This document shows positions 11,023 to 12,871 of a DNA stretch of 12,871 bases, piece by piece. The notes below the pieces were generated by a model. The model saw only the letters and a list, made by a program, of their open reading frames with translations. It had not been told where the DNA came from and made no database searches. Position numbers and translations under genes: made by a program. Each line of letters opens with the position of its first letter. Position 1 is the stretch's first letter. Source of the stretch: LGRD01 sp031415135 (lineage in GTDB: Bacteria; Pseudomonadota; Gammaproteobacteria; Burkholderiales; Burkholderiaceae_C); the NCBI GenBank assembly GCA_031415135.1, contig JANORB010000142.1, positions 1 through 12,871 on the forward strand, given 5' to 3'.

Positions 11023-11694
11023 ATGCACCAGCTTCACCACTTCCCCGGTAACGCCAGCCTGACGCCGCACATGCTGCTCGAAGAACTGGGCATTCCCTAC
11101 GAACTGAAACTCGTGGACCGCGCCCACGGCGCGCACAAGGCGCCCGACTACCTGCGGCTCAATCCGAACGGCCTGATTCCGGTGCTGGTGGAGCCGCGCG
11201 CTGCTGACGCCGCCGGCGCCGACCTGGTGCTGTACGAAACCGCGGCGATTTGCCTGCACCTGGTGGACACGCACCCCGCCGCCGCGTTGGCGCCGGCGCT
11301 CGGCACCGCCGAGCGGGCCCACTTCTACAAGTGGCTGGTCTGGCTGACGAACACACTGCAGGCCATGCTGATTCATTACTTCTACCCAGAGCGTCTGGTC
11401 GACGAGGGCGATGGCGCGAGCGCGGCGCAGGTCAAGGCCCATGCCGAAGCGAAGATCGGCGCGATGCTTGGCCTGCTCGACGCCGAACTCGCGCGCCACG
11501 GCCAGGCCTGGCTGCTGGGCCCGCAGTTCAGCGCCGTCGATCTGTACGCGCTGATGTTGTGCCGCTGGACGCGCGGTTTTGCACGGCCCGCGCGCAGCCT
11601 GGCGCACCTGGGCCCGTACCTGCAGCGGGTGCTGGAACGCCCGGCGGTTCAGCGCGCGTTTGCGCAAGAGGGGCTGGTGGCGCCGCTGGTCTGA
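11023..11694 (+). CDS. Glutathione S-transferase family protein
   Basis: This is a 223-residue cytosolic GST. The N-terminal thioredoxin-like domain (1-82) begins HQLHHFPGNASLTPHMLLEEL, with the usual active-site serine position at S12. It carries the cis-proline motif NGLIPVL (P53) and the glutathione-binding turn YETAAICLHL (E72-T73, where E-S is more common). The all-helical C-terminal domain (about 95-223) has the N-capping box FSAVDLYA (169-176). I chose ATG 11023 because the fold starts there, although no ribosome-binding site is visible upstream; the frame is open back to 10705. Substrate is unknown; detoxification or glutathione conjugation is the family role. The gene is convergent with the SDR gene. 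Confidence 0.9.
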   Translation: MHQLHHFPGNASLTPHMLLEELGIPYELKLVDRAHGAHKAPDYLRLNPNGLIPVLVEPRAADAAGADLVLYETAAICLHLVDTHPAAALAPALGTAERAHFYKWLVWLTNTLQAMLIHYFYPERLVDEGDGASAAQVKAHAEAKIGAMLGLLDAELARHGQAWLLGPQFSAVDLYALMLCRWTRGFARPARSLAHLGPYLQRVLERPAVQRAFAQEGLVAPLV

Positions 11695-11712
11695 CCGGCC
11701 TGACCCGGCCGG
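11695..11712 (+). terminator. GC-only hairpin immediately after the GST stop codon
   Basis: CCGGCC (11695-11700) and GGCCGG (11707-11712) form a 6-bp stem with loop TGACCC, starting on the base after the stop codon. There is no T-run, so it may be only a 3'-end stabilising hairpin in the 79-base gap between convergent genes. Confidence 0.3.
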
Positions 11713-11773
11713 GCGGCCAAGCCGCGGAACGACATCACTCGTCACAGCGCGCGCTCCGTCGCCTCGGCTGGCG

Positions 11774-12523
11774 CTACAGGTTGTCGATGTACATCCGGTT
11801 CCAGGTCGGGCTGATGATCAGCTGATTGATGCACACATGCGCCGGCAACTCGGCAATGAAGCGAATCGTGCCGCCCAGGTCTTGCGGCTGCAGCATGCGG
11901 GCGCGGTCTTGCGCGCTCGGCGGCACCGGGCGGCGGTCCAGGATCGGCGTGGCCACCTCGGCCGGGCAGAGCGCGCAGGCGCGGATGCCGTTCACGCCTT
12001 CTTCCATGTTGATCGTCTCGGTCATCGCCGTGACCGCATGTTTGCTGCCGTTGTAGGCAGGGCCGGTCAGCTTCGGGTGGAACACGCCGGCCCATGACGA
12101 CACGTTGATGATCAGCCCGCTCCGGCGCGCCCGCATGGCCGGCAGCACCGCGTGGATGGTGTAGTACGAGCCATCGAGGTTGATGCCCACCACCTCGCGC
12201 CAGCCTTGCACCGTCTGGTTTTTCCAGAACCGCTTGGGCGAGTTCAAGCCGGCGCTGTTGAGCAGAATGTCGACCCGGCCGTGGCGCGCCAGAATGGCCT
12301 CGGCCACCCGCTTGACCGCGCTGGCATCCGACACATCGAGCGGCTCCACCTCAGCCGTGCCGCCTTCGGCGCGGATCGTTGCCGCCTGCGCCTCCAGCAC
12401 CTCCTGGCGGCGGCCCGACATCACCACCACTGCGCCGGCCCGCGCCAGCGCCTGCGCGCCGGCCAGGCCGATGCCGCTGCCCGCGCCAGTGATCCATGCG
12501 ACTTTGCTGCTCAGCGTTTTCAT
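11774..12523 (-). CDS. Short-chain dehydrogenase/reductase (SDR), probably NADP(H)-dependent
   Basis: This is a 249-residue classical SDR. The cofactor motif TGAGSGIG is at 12-19 and the adenine-pocket acidic residue is in LDVSD (D63). NSAG (89-92) replaces the usual NNAG. The catalytic residues are N115 (GINLDG), S143 (NVSSWAG), Y157 and K161 (YNGSK). SGRR (36-39) after the second strand favours NADP(H) over NAD(H). The start ATG 12523 (MKTLSSKVAWITGAG) is placed just before the first strand; CAGGA about 10 bases upstream is a modest ribosome-binding site. A longer open frame extends upstream into the poly-C tract and is not real coding sequence. The CPAEVATPI segment is typical of one SDR subgroup, but the substrate cannot be read from sequence. 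Confidence 0.93.
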   Translation of the reverse strand: MKTLSSKVAWITGAGSGIGLAGAQALARAGAVVVMSGRRQEVLEAQAATIRAEGGTAEVEPLDVSDASAVKRVAEAILARHGRVDILLNSAGLNSPKRFWKNQTVQGWREVVGINLDGSYYTIHAVLPAMRARRSGLIINVSSWAGVFHPKLTGPAYNGSKHAVTAMTETINMEEGVNGIRACALCPAEVATPILDRRPVPPSAQDRARMLQPQDLGGTIRFIAELPAHVCINQLIISPTWNRMYIDNL

Positions 12524-12632
12524 GTCGATGGGTCCTGAATCGATATCGGTGGAGGTTGATCGCGCGCCGGCTTCATCGTGCGCGCCCGGCCGTCGGCGGT
12601 GGTGTGGGGTTCGCGAAGACGCATTATTCGCT

Positions 12633-12645
12633 GGTTGGACCAACC
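12633..12645. promoter_or_regulatory. 13-base palindrome, possible operator of the SDR gene
   Basis: GGTTGG-A-CCAACC is a perfect inverted repeat around one central base, about 110 bases upstream of the SDR start. Its size suits a dimeric regulator, but no regulator gene is adjacent. Confidence 0.3.
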
Positions 12646-12668
12646 GGGATCGAGATCGGGATCGAGCC
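12645..12668. repeat. Imperfect 12-bp tandem repeat
   Basis: CGGGATCGAGAT (12645-12656) is followed directly by CGGGATCGAGCC (12657-12668), matching at the first ten positions. It abuts the homopolymer tract, so it may be part of the same low-complexity or poorly assembled region. Confidence 0.45.
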
Positions 12669-12674
12669 GTGGCC

Positions 12675-12871
<197 letters not shown>

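Larger units (their letters stand above)
12524..12674. other. Upstream region of the SDR gene, no gene seen
   Basis: About 150 bases precede the poly-C tract. I see no convincing coding region on either strand. The stretch should contain the SDR promoter, but no clear -35/-10 pair stands out. A short palindrome and a 12-bp tandem repeat at its far end are listed separately. Confidence 0.5.

Noticed and set aside
12541..12548. CGATATCG palindrome near the SDR start
   Set aside because: Eight-base palindromes are expected by chance, and it lies too close to the start codon for a confident operator call.

Overview
The window is high-GC DNA with the layout of a Burkholderiales-type betaproteobacterium, probably Comamonadaceae. 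This rests on gene content, codon use and the compact operon style; I could not run a taxonomic search. Both ends look like contig edges. The left edge cuts a gene. The right edge runs into a long poly-C tract followed by a short tail of different character.

Positions 1-9096 form a complete glycerol-uptake and catabolism locus around one divergent control region (6695-6804). To the left, on the minus strand, is a seven-gene operon: glpD (FAD glycerol-3-phosphate dehydrogenase), two ABC ATPases (glpS, glpT), two permeases (glpP, glpQ), a small three-helix membrane protein (DUF2160/GlpU type) and a solute-binding lipoprotein (glpV, cut by the window start). The first six genes overlap or nearly touch, so they are probably translationally coupled. 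Only glpV is set off, by a 90-base gap holding an inverted repeat. To the right, on the plus strand, are glpR (DeoR-family regulator) and glpK (glycerol kinase). The ABC proteins import glycerol, GlpK phosphorylates it, GlpD oxidises the product to dihydroxyacetone phosphate, and GlpR presumably represses both arms. No glpF facilitator is visible. The most interesting point here is that GlpS and GlpT carry complementary degenerate motifs, which would leave one consensus and one degenerate ATP site.

Positions 9130-10500 (minus) encode a HipA-family kinase of the YjjJ type, with its own N-terminal winged-helix domain and no hipB beside it. Upstream lies an unusual 204-base region: an AT-rich block with an 11-bp tandem repeat, then a perfect 12-bp inverted repeat. 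From there the plus strand reads a truncated VOC/glyoxalase fragment that runs in frame, with no stop, into a complete glutathione S-transferase (11023-11694). A convergent SDR oxidoreductase follows (11774-12523, minus).

Positions 12524-12871 hold no recognisable bacterial gene. They contain a 13-base palindrome, a short tandem repeat, a G7/poly-C tract of more than 100 bases, a (GGA)6 repeat and an 81-base open tail. The tail may belong to another molecule, so the assembly there should not be trusted.
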